NCBI GenBank assembly: GCA_050485385.1 | Contig: JBJHBG010000067.1 | Coordinates: 1 to 27,334 of the forward strand | Reading direction: 5' to 3' | DNA length: 27,334 bases | Source of the DNA: RECO01 sp050485385 | GTDB lineage: Bacteria; Pseudomonadota; Alphaproteobacteria; Geminicoccales; Geminicoccaceae | In this document: positions 1-6,960 of the stretch, one piece after another | Layout: each line of letters opens with the position of its first letter | Position numbering within the stretch: the first letter of the stretch is position 1 | Translations under genes and position numbers: made by a program | The notes under the pieces: generated by a model | What the model was told of the DNA's origin: nothing | The model's input: only the letters and a program-made list of their open reading frames with translations | Database searches by the model: none

Positions 1-461
1 GCGCCGAGACGTCCGACCTCGTCGTCCTCGCCGAGGTCCAGGATGTAGGTGAGGTCGAGCGCGTCGTGGGCGACACGAAAGCCGCGCGTGCGCCGATCGC
101 CGATGCGCAGCACCACGTCGTGGCCCGCGGGCAGGCGTGCGGACGTGGCGGCCGGAGCCGACCAGCGCAGGCCGAGCAGGCCGCGGGACTTGGCGGCTTG
201 CCGCCCGTCCAGCCGCATCGGCCGGCGGCCGGCGACCGGGCTGCCGGAGGCGGCGCGCCGGTCGTCGACCACGAACAACTCGCCGTGGGGGAAGGCCGTC
301 AGCACGTCTTCCACCAAGGGCGTACGCAGGCAGGCGTCGTCCAGCTGATCGACGACGACGGCGAACCGAGCGGCCCCCCCCTGGGCGTCGTAGAGCACCA
401 GATGCTCGCCCGCGACGTGGGCTTGGTCGGCGCGGCGACGGTCGGTCAAGCTCAGGGCCAA
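1..461 (-). CDS. Hypothetical protein, truncated by window edge
   Basis: A minus-strand frame stays open from 461 to the window start (about 153 residues, C-terminus missing). I do not recognise the family. It is preferred over the antisense plus-strand frame because its codons mostly end in G or C and the protein is rich in V, L, A and D, like its neighbours. No ATG lies near the N-terminus. A TTG at 461-459 is preceded by GGGGAG seven bases upstream and would give a start like MALSLTDRRRADQAH. The gene begins about 65 bases after the moeA stop, so it could be the last gene of a mobB-moeA-x transcript. No signal peptide or membrane segment is visible. A PilZ-like fold was considered because of the N-terminal DRRR followed by short beta-like stretches, but the match is too weak to name. 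Confidence 0.55.
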   Translation of the reverse strand, partial: MALSLTDRRRADQAHVAGEHLVLYDAQGGAARFAVVVDQLDDACLRTPLVEDVLTAFPHGELFVVDDRRAASGSPVAGRRPMRLDGRQAAKSRGLLGLRWSAPAATSARLPAGHDVVLRIGDRRTRGFRVAHDALDLTYILDLGEDDEVGRLG

Positions 462-527
462 GGCGCGTCTCCCCGCAAGGTTGGCCGCGTCATCGTGGGG
501 GGCGAAGGTTGAGCTTCCGTTAACGCT

Positions 528-1760
528 TCAGGCCGCGCCGAGGTCGTTGAAGGACAACCAGCCGACCGGATCGCCCGGCACGACTTCGCGGCAGGCCTCG
601 TCGAGCTCGATCAGGCCCGAGGCGGCGGCGAGCGACGTGAGCATCGCCGAGCCCTGCTTGGCGACGGGCATGACGGCGGGGCCGGCGACGAGCCGCCCGC
701 GCAGGTACTCGGTGCGGCCCGCTCGCTTTGCCCGGGCGAACGCGGCCGGCAGTTGCAGGACGACGGGCTCCGGCCACAGGGCGCCGGCCAGGCGCAGGAG
801 CACCGGCCGCGCGAAGCGAAGGAAGGCGACGGTCGCGGCGACCGGGTTGCCGGGCAAGCCCACCACGAGCGCCCCGTCGAGCCGCCCGAGCGCCAGCGGC
901 CGTCCCGGCTTCATCCTCAGGTGCCATAGGTCCAGTCGGCCGTGCGCCTGGATGGCGCGGCCGACATGGTCCTCCTCGCTGAGGGAGACCCCGCCGGAGA
1001 CGACCACGGCGTCGTGCTCGGCCGCAGCATGGCGCAACCGCTGCACGACCGTGGCGGCGTCGTCCGCCAGGATGCCGAGATCGACGACCGCGAAGCCGTT
1101 ACGCTCGAGAAGTGCCGCCAGGATCGTGCGGTTGGCATCGTAGATCGCGCCGGGGCCGAGGTCCGTGCCGGGATCGCGCAACTCGTCGCCCGAACTGGCG
1201 AGCGCCACCCGCAGCCGCCGTCTGACCGGCAGCGCCGTCAAGCCGAGCTGGGCGGCAAGACCGAGGTCGCTCGGGCGCAGAACCCGGCCCGCCTCGAGCA
1301 CTCGTTCCCCCGCGCGCGCGTCCTCACCGGCGGTACGGCGGTTGGCGAACGGGGCAAGCTCGCGCACGACGCGCAGGCGCCCGCCCGTCGCCGTGCAAAT
1401 CTCGTCCGGTGCCACGCTGTCCGCGCCGGGGGGCAAGGCGGCGCCGGTCAAGACGCGCACCGCCTCGCCAGCCGCCAGCCGGTAGGCGAAGGGATGGCCC
1501 GCCGCGGCGCGGCCGGCCCGGATGTGCAGACCCTCGGGCGCGGCCACGAGGTCGGCGTGGCGAAACGCCCAGCCATCGACGGCGACTGCATCGAAGGGGG
1601 GACTAGGTGCGACGCCGGCCACGTCGCTGCCGAGGATGCGTCCCGCCGCGGCCGCGATCGGAACGCTCTCCATCGCCAGCGGGGCTGGAGCCGTCCGCTC
1701 GCGGAGCCGCACGAGCGCCTCGGCCACGCTCAGGTGCAGGCCATCGGGGGGCCCCATCAT
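528..1760 (-). CDS. moeA: Molybdopterin molybdenumtransferase MoeA
   Basis: A 410-residue cytoplasmic protein, the usual MoeA length. MoeA inserts molybdate into adenylylated molybdopterin, the last step of molybdenum-cofactor synthesis. Visible family marks are the N-terminal segment with PFDAVAVDGWA (near residues 55-65), SSGDEL in the central domain, SGGVSLSEEDHV in the MoCF-binding domain, MKPGRPLALG and GLPGNPVAA, followed by a C-terminal beta domain. The start is the ATG at 1760, which overlaps the mobB stop as ATGA, so the two are probably translationally coupled. A second ATG follows directly. The SGGVSLSEEDH variant replaces the more common SGGVSVGDYD. This looks like a lineage variant, not damage. 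The same frame stays open far upstream through mobB, but that part is a shadow of mobB. Confidence 0.95.
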   Translation of the reverse strand: MMGPPDGLHLSVAEALVRLRERTAPAPLAMESVPIAAAAGRILGSDVAGVAPSPPFDAVAVDGWAFRHADLVAAPEGLHIRAGRAAAGHPFAYRLAAGEAVRVLTGAALPPGADSVAPDEICTATGGRLRVVRELAPFANRRTAGEDARAGERVLEAGRVLRPSDLGLAAQLGLTALPVRRRLRVALASSGDELRDPGTDLGPGAIYDANRTILAALLERNGFAVVDLGILADDAATVVQRLRHAAAEHDAVVVSGGVSLSEEDHVGRAIQAHGRLDLWHLRMKPGRPLALGRLDGALVVGLPGNPVAATVAFLRFARPVLLRLAGALWPEPVVLQLPAAFARAKRAGRTEYLRGRLVAGPAVMPVAKQGSAMLTSLAAASGLIELDEACREVVPGDPVGWLSFNDLGAA

Positions 1761-2257
1761 CGCCGCGCCTCCCGCAGCACGAACGCGGCGATGCCGGCTG
1801 TGTCGTCGAGGTCGAAGTGCGGTACCCGAAGGGCAGGGGGCGCATGGTCGGAGGCAAGCGCGAGGACGGTCGGATCGCTGTCGAGGAACAGCCGTTGCGC
1901 GGCCGCACGCCGGCTCACCTCCAGCTTGGGGTGCCGCTCGTCCTTGAAGCCTTCGATGAGGACGAGGTCGGCCGGCCGCATTCGGGCGAGCAGGTCGTCG
2001 AGCGAGGGCTCGCGCGCGTGCTCGTGGATCAAGACCGTGCGGCGGGCCGAGGCCAGGACCGTTTCGACGGCGCCGGCCCGACGGTGGCGCCAACTGTCCT
2101 TGCCCGGCTGGTCGACCTCGACGTCGTGGTGCGCGTGCTTCACCGTGGACACGGCAAGGCCCTGCTCCGCCAAGTGTCGGACGAGGCGTTCGATCAGCGT
2201 GGTCTTGCCGCAGTTCTTCCAGCCGACGATACCGAAGACGGGCGATCGCACCGACAA
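1757..2257 (-). CDS. mobB: Molybdopterin-guanine dinucleotide biosynthesis protein MobB
   Basis: A 166-residue P-loop GTP-binding protein. MobB assists MobA in attaching GMP to the molybdenum cofactor to form the dinucleotide used by DMSO-reductase-type enzymes. The Walker A loop GWKNCGKTT is at residues 12-20, followed by the family marks TVKHAHHDVEVDQPGKDSW and LVLIEGFK. The start is uncertain: TTG at 2257 has AAAGG about nine bases upstream, while an in-frame GTG at 2251 would give MRSPVFGIVG. Both keep the whole domain. It overlaps moeA by four bases (ATGA). No mobA is present in the window, so it must lie elsewhere. Only 27 bases separate it from the divergent tusA-like gene. Confidence 0.93.
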   Translation of the reverse strand: MSVRSPVFGIVGWKNCGKTTLIERLVRHLAEQGLAVSTVKHAHHDVEVDQPGKDSWRHRRAGAVETVLASARRTVLIHEHAREPSLDDLLARMRPADLVLIEGFKDERHPKLEVSRRAAAQRLFLDSDPTVLALASDHAPPALRVPHFDLDDTAGIAAFVLREARR

Positions 2258-2284
2258 TGGCGAATGCCTTTCGAAAGCGGACCC

Positions 2285-2518
2285 ATGAACGTCCCCATTC
2301 TCGACACCTCGGGCCTAGCCTGTCCACTGCCGGTCCTGAAGGCGCGCAAGCGCCTTTTGGCCATGACCCCCGGCGAACGGCTGGTGCTGGTCGCAACCGA
2401 TCCGGCCGCCAAGCGCGACGTGCCCGCGTTCTGCGAGGCTAGCGGCCATCGTCTCGTCGAACTCGTCGAGGAGCCGGACGGCCGATCGGTCTTCACGTTG
2501 GAGCGGGGCGGTGTCTAG
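2285..2518 (+). CDS. TusA/SirA-family sulfur carrier protein
   Basis: A 77-residue protein with the TusA signature LACPLPVLKARK near residues 11-22, where the CPxP cysteine carries the persulfide. TusA-family proteins relay sulfur from a cysteine desulfurase to tRNA thiolation, molybdenum-cofactor synthesis or sulfur oxidation. The end of the chain (VFTLERGG) fits the final beta strand. The ATG at 2285 follows GAAAGCGG. It sits back to back with mobB, so a role in feeding sulfur to Moco biosynthesis is plausible, but that is inference from position. The gene ends in a TAG whose bases CTAG are shared with the stop codon of the convergent cyclase gene. It could equally be one of the uncharacterised TusA paralogues. 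Confidence 0.9.
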   Translation: MNVPILDTSGLACPLPVLKARKRLLAMTPGERLVLVATDPAAKRDVPAFCEASGHRLVELVEEPDGRSVFTLERGGV

Positions 2519-3189
2519 ACCAAGCCCTCGATCGCGAAGACGCGCGCCGGTGCGCCGTCGGCATTCGGGATCAGCAACGGCGCGGCGCAGAGGAACGTGC
2601 GCTGGCCCTCGAGTTGGCTCGTGTTGACCACGTACTCGATCAGTGTGACGCCCGCGCGCAGCAGCACGTCGTGGGTCACGTGCTCTGCGGTCGGTGCCAC
2701 GACGCCGTCGAGCATCAGCCGGATCGTGTAGTCCTGGGGAAAGTCGAAGGCGACGGCCTTGGGTCGTTGCGCGAGGAGCCATTCGGCGGCGGCCCGGTCG
2801 AGCCAGGGTGCTTCGGTCCAGAAGGCGCGTTCGTGATAGCTCTGTCGGTCGGCCCATTTGGCGGCGAGCAGCAGGATCTCGCCCGCCTCGCCACCCGGGT
2901 CCGCCGCAGCGAGCCGGTCGGCACCGATCGCCGTGGCCGCCGGCACGTCGCCGAGATCGAGGATGCGGCAGGGGCCGACCACCCGATCCAGGGTCGTCGC
3001 CTCGATGGTTGGACCGCCGGCGACGAAGTGCGCCTGCGCGTCCACGTGGCTGAACCCGTGACAGGTCGTCGCCAGCCGCGTGACGCGAAACGGATCGCCC
3101 GCCGTGACCTCGACCTTCGGCTGCCAGCGGAAGTGCTCGCCGATGGGCATGCTCAAGTCGACGATCCGATAGCCGCTCGCTGTCGCCAT
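2515..3189 (-). CDS. Cyclase family protein (kynurenine formamidase/isatin hydrolase-like)
   Basis: A 224-residue protein of the metal-dependent cyclase superfamily, which includes kynurenine formamidase and isatin hydrolase. These hydrolyse C-N bonds of amides or lactams using Mn or Zn. The family motif HxGTHxDxPxH appears as HGFSHVDAQAH at residues 44-54. The ligand positions H44, H48 and D50 and the catalytic-type H54 are kept, but the inner residues differ (G to F, T to S, P to Q). The ATG at 3189 follows GGGGAGG with seven bases between. It is divergent from the GntR gene, and the palindrome TTGCATGCAA lies in the gap, which suggests shared regulation with the TRAP/SDR genes. Its substrate is unknown. 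Context suggests it opens or hydrolyses a compound imported by the adjacent TRAP system. Confidence 0.85.
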   Translation of the reverse strand: MATASGYRIVDLSMPIGEHFRWQPKVEVTAGDPFRVTRLATTCHGFSHVDAQAHFVAGGPTIEATTLDRVVGPCRILDLGDVPAATAIGADRLAAADPGGEAGEILLLAAKWADRQSYHERAFWTEAPWLDRAAAEWLLAQRPKAVAFDFPQDYTIRLMLDGVVAPTAEHVTHDVLLRAGVTLIEYVVNTSQLEGQRTFLCAAPLLIPNADGAPARVFAIEGLV

Positions 3190-3216
3190 GTCGGTCCTCC
3201 CCATTGGGTTTAGAAC

Positions 3217-3226
3217 TTGCATGCAA
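3217..3226. promoter_or_regulatory. TTGCATGCAA palindrome, probable GntR operator site 1
   Basis: A perfect 10-bp inverted repeat lies in the 80-bp gap between the divergent cyclase and gntR genes, 27 bases upstream of the cyclase start. The identical sequence recurs at 4030-4039 upstream of dctP. FadR-type (FCD) GntR proteins typically bind short palindromes of the form TTGTATACAA or close variants, so this is a likely autoregulatory and cyclase operator. Binding is inferred, not shown. Confidence 0.65.
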
Positions 3227-3269
3227 CGGTCGGATAAGGTCAAGTCGCGGGATCCTTCGAGAGTCATCC

Positions 3270-4016
3270 ATGAGCGAGCGCAACGACCGCACCCCGTTCG
3301 ATCTCCTGTCCGCCCAACTCGACGGCGGCGACGAGCGCCGCAAGGGGCGGCTGCACGGCACCGTGGTCGCCCGACTGCGCGGCATGATCGTCACCGGCGG
3401 GCTGGCTCCCGGCCAGCGTCTGAACGAGCGCGAGCTGTGCGATCGGCTGCAGGTCTCGCGCACACCGGTGCGCGAGGCGATCAAGACGTTGACCCAGGAA
3501 GGGCTGATCGTCTCGTTGCCCAACCGCTCGTCGGTCGTCTCCTCCATGGATGCCGCCGAGGTGCGGGGTTTGGTCGACGTCGTCGCCACGATCGAGGGCT
3601 TGGCCGGCCGTTTGGCGGCCCAGCGGGTGACGGACAGCGAGGTCGCCGAGCTGGGCATCCTCCATTACCGCATGATGCTGCATCACAGCCGTGACGAGCT
3701 TCCCGGCTATTTCGAGACCAACAAGGCGTTTCATCGCAAGATCGTGGAGATCGCGGCGAATCCGGTCCTGCTCTGGATCTGGGACCTCCTCGCCCTCAGG
3801 GTCGATCGGGCGCGCTACTCGTCGAACCTCTGGCCGAAGCGCTGGGAGGCGGCGTTGCGCGAGCATCAGGGTCTGCTCGACGCGCTCGCCGAGCGCGACG
3901 CGGAACGCATGGAGCGGCTGATCGCCGCCCATCTCCGCAGCGGGCTCGGGGTCGTCCTCCAATCGATCGAGCAGCCCTCGAGCCCGCTGCGCGGCGCCAG
4001 CGACCAATCGGCTTGA
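3270..4016 (+). CDS. FadR-type GntR transcriptional regulator (FCD domain)
   Basis: A 248-residue regulator. The N-terminal winged helix (about residues 27-95) contains the GntR marks GMIVTGGLAPGQRLNEREL and VSRTPVREAIKTLTQEGL. The C-terminal FCD ligand domain (about 100-225) is helical and holds the metal-site histidines in AFHRKIVEI and REHQGLLDAL. The usual aspartate three residues before FH is replaced by asparagine (TNKAFH). The ATG at 3270 was chosen because the winged helix follows immediately after. An upstream extension of the frame has no family similarity. It probably represses the divergent cyclase gene and the downstream TRAP/SDR genes, and is relieved by a carboxylate effector. 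Identical TTGCATGCAA palindromes flank it on both sides. Confidence 0.92.
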   Translation: MSERNDRTPFDLLSAQLDGGDERRKGRLHGTVVARLRGMIVTGGLAPGQRLNERELCDRLQVSRTPVREAIKTLTQEGLIVSLPNRSSVVSSMDAAEVRGLVDVVATIEGLAGRLAAQRVTDSEVAELGILHYRMMLHHSRDELPGYFETNKAFHRKIVEIAANPVLLWIWDLLALRVDRARYSSNLWPKRWEAALREHQGLLDALAERDAERMERLIAAHLRSGLGVVLQSIEQPSSPLRGASDQSA

Positions 4017-4029
4017 CGCCACCGCGACC

Positions 4030-4039
4030 TTGCATGCAA
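4030..4039. promoter_or_regulatory. TTGCATGCAA palindrome, probable GntR operator site 2
   Basis: The second perfect copy of the 10-bp palindrome is 13 bases after the gntR stop and about 98 bases before the dctP start, where a promoter for the TRAP/SDR operon would be expected. A 10-bp word repeated exactly on both sides of a GntR gene in DNA this GC-rich is unlikely by chance. I take it as an operator for the downstream operon. Confidence 0.65.
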
Positions 4040-4137
4040 AGCTGGTGAGGTTCGTGGTCGTGAAGCCGTCTGGGCCGACCGCGCCATCAAACCGAGACTC
4101 GGCGGCCACGCCGAGCGGGACGTCAGGGAAGATCGCC

Positions 4138-5151
4138 ATGGCCATCACCTCTTCGACCAGCCGTCGCAGCCTGCTGCGCGCGGGGACCGCCTTCGCCTTG
4201 TGCGCACCGGCCATCCGCCGTGCCCGCGCGTCGGTCGACCTGCGCCTGACGCACCCCGCCGACACCAGCCATCCGGTCCACGTCGAGGCGGAGGCGATGG
4301 CGCAACGCATCGCCGAGCGTACGGACGGCGAGGTTCGAATCACGCTGTTCCCGAACAACGCGCTCGGCTCGCCGGTCGAGACCGCCCAGCAGACGCGGCT
4401 GGGCGCGATCGACATGATCCTGATGAACCCGGCCAACATCGAGGCGCTGTCGAACACCATCGGCGCCATCAACATCCCTTACCAGTTCGACGACTACGAC
4501 CACGCCCACCGCGTGCTCGACGAGACGGCGAAGGACTGGATCGAGCAGCAGCTTCTCGATGCGGGCTTTGCCTGGATCGCCAATTTCGAGTGGGGCTTTC
4601 GGGCGCTGTCCAACAGCCGCCGGCCGGTCAATGCGCCCGCCGACGTCGAGGGCCTGCGCATCCGGGTGCCGCCGGAGCTGGCGATCCAGGCGGCCTTCGA
4701 GGCCCTCGGCGCCAACATCCAGACCATCGCCTTCCAGGAGGTCTATCTGGCGCTCGCCAACAACACCGTCGACGGCCAGGACAACCCGGTCGCCACGACC
4801 TATGCGGCCAAGTTCTTCGAGGTGCAGAGCCATTTGGCGCTCACCAAGCACATCTACGCCTCGATCATGTTCGCGGCCAATCCGCGGGTGTGGAACGACC
4901 GGCTCAGCGCCGAGCAGCGGGCCATCGTCATCGAGGAGGCGACGGCCGCCGGCAACGCGGCGCGCCAGGGCGTGCGCGACAACGAGGAGAGCTTCATCGC
5001 GGCGATGGAAGAGGCCGGCATCGCCGTGACCCGACCCGAGGTCGCTCCCTTCCGCGACCGCATGGGGCCGGCCTACGACCAGCTTCGCGCCGCCCTCGGT
5101 GACGCGGTCTGGACCGAGTGGAGTGCGATGGTCGACGCCGCCCGCGCCTGA
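4138..5151 (+). CDS. TRAP transporter substrate-binding protein, DctP family
   Basis: A 337-residue periplasmic binding protein. The start at 4138 (AGGGAAG upstream) gives a twin-arginine-type leader, TSRRSLLRAGTAFALCAPA, so export may use the Tat pathway. DctP-family features are the opening strand LRLTHPADTSHPVH, the conserved region GLRIRVPPE, whose arginine normally grips the ligand carboxylate, and the hinge/pocket segment IAFQEVYLALANNTVDGQDNP. TRAP systems import organic acids, often sugar acids or C4-dicarboxylates, driven by ion gradients. The ligand cannot be read from the sequence. It is followed after six bases by dctM and then dctQ. It sits downstream of palindrome site 2, so it is probably the first gene of an inducible operon. 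Confidence 0.93.
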   Translation: MAITSSTSRRSLLRAGTAFALCAPAIRRARASVDLRLTHPADTSHPVHVEAEAMAQRIAERTDGEVRITLFPNNALGSPVETAQQTRLGAIDMILMNPANIEALSNTIGAINIPYQFDDYDHAHRVLDETAKDWIEQQLLDAGFAWIANFEWGFRALSNSRRPVNAPADVEGLRIRVPPELAIQAAFEALGANIQTIAFQEVYLALANNTVDGQDNPVATTYAAKFFEVQSHLALTKHIYASIMFAANPRVWNDRLSAEQRAIVIEEATAAGNAARQGVRDNEESFIAAMEEAGIAVTRPEVAPFRDRMGPAYDQLRAALGDAVWTEWSAMVDAARA

Positions 5152-5157
5152 GCGCTC

Positions 5158-6453
5158 GTGCTCGTCGCCTCCATCCTCGTCTCCATCGCCGTCACGATCC
5201 TCCTGGGCGTGCCCATCGCGGCCGCCCTCGGCGGGATCGCGGCGGCGGTGATGGTGCTCACCGTCGGCCCCGACCTGCTCCTCATCTTCATCCAGCGGAC
5301 CTACGCCGGCACCACCTCGTTCCCGCTGCTCGCCATCCCATTCTTCATCCTCGCCGGCAACCTGATGAACACGGGCGGCACCACCGACCGGATTTTCAGC
5401 GTTGCGCAGCTCTTCATCGGCCGCATCCGCGGCGGCCTCGCCCACGTCAACGTGGTCGCGTCGATGATCTTCTCCGGCATGTCGGGCTCGGCGGTGGCCG
5501 ACGCCGCCGGCCTCGGCACGGTCGAGATCCGTGCCATGCGACAGGCCGGCTACAGCGACCGCTTCGCCGCCACCGTCACCGCCGTCTCCTCCACCATCGG
5601 GCCGATCATCCCGCCGTCGATCCCGTTCGTGATCTACGGCAGCCTCGCCAACGTCTCGGTCGGGGCGCTCTTCCTCGCCGGCATCGTGCCGGGCCTGTTG
5701 ATGGCCGCGGCGCTGATGCTGGTCATCGCGGCCATCGCCCGCGCGCGGAACCTGCCCTTGGGCGAGCCGTTGCCGCCACGCCGGGAGGCCCTCTCGACCC
5801 TGTGCAACGCGCTGCCGGCCCTCGCCCTGCCGCCCCTGATCCTGCTTGCCATCTTCGGCGGCTTCGCGACGCCGACCGAGGCGGCGGTGGTCGCCGCGGC
5901 CTACGCCTTCGTCCTCGGCCGCTTCGTCTACCGCGAACTCGCGCTGTCGCAGATGATCGACGTCCTTTGGGACACCGTCCGTCAGACCGCGCAGGTGATG
6001 CTGATCATCGCCGTCTCCGCGCCCTTCGGCTGGGTGCTGATCCAGCAGCAGATCCCCAACGCCATCCTGGACATGCTGTTCCGCCTGTCGTCGGAGCCCT
6101 GGGTGATCTTGATCGTCATCAACCTGGCGCTGCTCGCCTTCGGCATGTTCATCGAGGGCATCGCCGTCATGATCATCGCCTTTCCGATCCTGTTGCCGGT
6201 GATCCTCCAACTCGGCATCGACCCGGTGCATTTCGGCGTGATCATGGTGCTCAACGTCATGATCGGTCTCGTCACGCCGCCGGTCGGCATGGTGCTCTAC
6301 GTCGTCTCCGGCATCGCGCGGGTGTCCATCGTCGAGATCTCCAAGGAGCTTTGGCCCTATGTCCTCGCCCTGTTCGGCGTGCTGCTTCTGGTGACCTTCG
6401 TGCCGGCGCTCACGCTGGCGCTACCGCACGCCCTCGGCTTCGGGCTCCGCTGA
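5158..6453 (+). CDS. TRAP transporter large permease, DctM family
   Basis: A 431-residue, very hydrophobic integral membrane protein of the usual DctM size with about 12 predicted segments. Family marks include SFPLLAIPFFILAGNLM, the SGSAVADAAGLGTVEI segment, IGPIIPPSIPFVIYG and, near the end, MIGLVTPPVGMVLYV. It forms the ion-coupled channel of the TRAP transporter with the small subunit and receives substrate from the DctP protein. The GTG at 5158 starts six bases after the dctP stop with no strong ribosome site, so translational coupling is likely. Here dctM precedes dctQ, the reverse of the usual P-Q-M order and of the second TRAP system in this window. Confidence 0.95.
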   Translation: MLVASILVSIAVTILLGVPIAAALGGIAAAVMVLTVGPDLLLIFIQRTYAGTTSFPLLAIPFFILAGNLMNTGGTTDRIFSVAQLFIGRIRGGLAHVNVVASMIFSGMSGSAVADAAGLGTVEIRAMRQAGYSDRFAATVTAVSSTIGPIIPPSIPFVIYGSLANVSVGALFLAGIVPGLLMAAALMLVIAAIARARNLPLGEPLPPRREALSTLCNALPALALPPLILLAIFGGFATPTEAAVVAAAYAFVLGRFVYRELALSQMIDVLWDTVRQTAQVMLIIAVSAPFGWVLIQQQIPNAILDMLFRLSSEPWVILIVINLALLAFGMFIEGIAVMIIAFPILLPVILQLGIDPVHFGVIMVLNVMIGLVTPPVGMVLYVVSGIARVSIVEISKELWPYVLALFGVLLLVTFVPALTLALPHALGFGLR

Positions 6454-6941
6454 TGCCTGCATGGCTCCGCAGCCTCGACCGCTGCGTGTTCCTCATGTGC
6501 AAATACGGCACCATCCTCTGCCTCGTGGGCCTTTTCGTGCTGCTGGCGAGCGGCATCGTCGGCCGGCTGGTGCCGGCGGTCCGCCTGCGCGCCGGCGACG
6601 AGCTGATCGAACTCTTGGTGGTCTGGATGGTGTTCATGGGTGCCGTCGCTCTGTGGCGCGAGGGGGCACTCTACCGCGTGGTCGTCATCCAGGAGCAGCT
6701 GCCCGCACCCTTGCAGCGCCTGCTTGCGCTCGTGATCGAAGTGGCCATGCTGGCCCTGGCGCTCGTCCTCGCCGTCAAGGGCTACGACTTCGTCCGCATG
6801 GCCGGCGAGACCACCATGATCCTTCGGGCCGACAAGGCCTGGTGGTACGCGGCGGTGCCGGTCGCCGGCGCGCTCATGGCCGTCTACAGCGCCGCGGGCG
6901 TCGTTCGCTGCCTCGCCCGCATCGTCCGCCCCGCACCCTGA
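6453..6941 (+). CDS. TRAP transporter small permease, DctQ family
   Basis: A 162-residue membrane protein with four hydrophobic helices, the standard DctQ layout. The first helix follows DRCVFLMCKYG, the second contains LLVVWMVFMGAVALWREGA (a DctQ-type WxxF/GA pattern), the third is around residues 90-110, and the fourth near WWYAAVPVAGALMAVYSAA. It stabilises DctM in the inner membrane. The start ATG overlaps the dctM stop as TGATG, so the two are coupled. The SDR gene begins about 20 bases downstream. Confidence 0.9.
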   Translation: MPAWLRSLDRCVFLMCKYGTILCLVGLFVLLASGIVGRLVPAVRLRAGDELIELLVVWMVFMGAVALWREGALYRVVVIQEQLPAPLQRLLALVIEVAMLALALVLAVKGYDFVRMAGETTMILRADKAWWYAAVPVAGALMAVYSAAGVVRCLARIVRPAP

Positions 6942-6960
6942 CCGAGAAGGAAGCCCATCC

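Noticed and set aside
528..2396. A single 622-residue minus-strand frame covering moeA and the mobB region
   Set aside because: Only the part from 1760 down is MoeA. The upstream extension is arginine- and proline-rich and lies out of frame over mobB, which has a clear P-loop protein in another frame.
4123..6231. A 702-residue minus-strand open frame opposite the first TRAP genes
   Set aside because: Its translation is a D/H/R/E/Q-rich low-complexity antisense of DctP/DctM codons, typical of high-GC DNA. The plus strand encodes well-conserved TRAP proteins.
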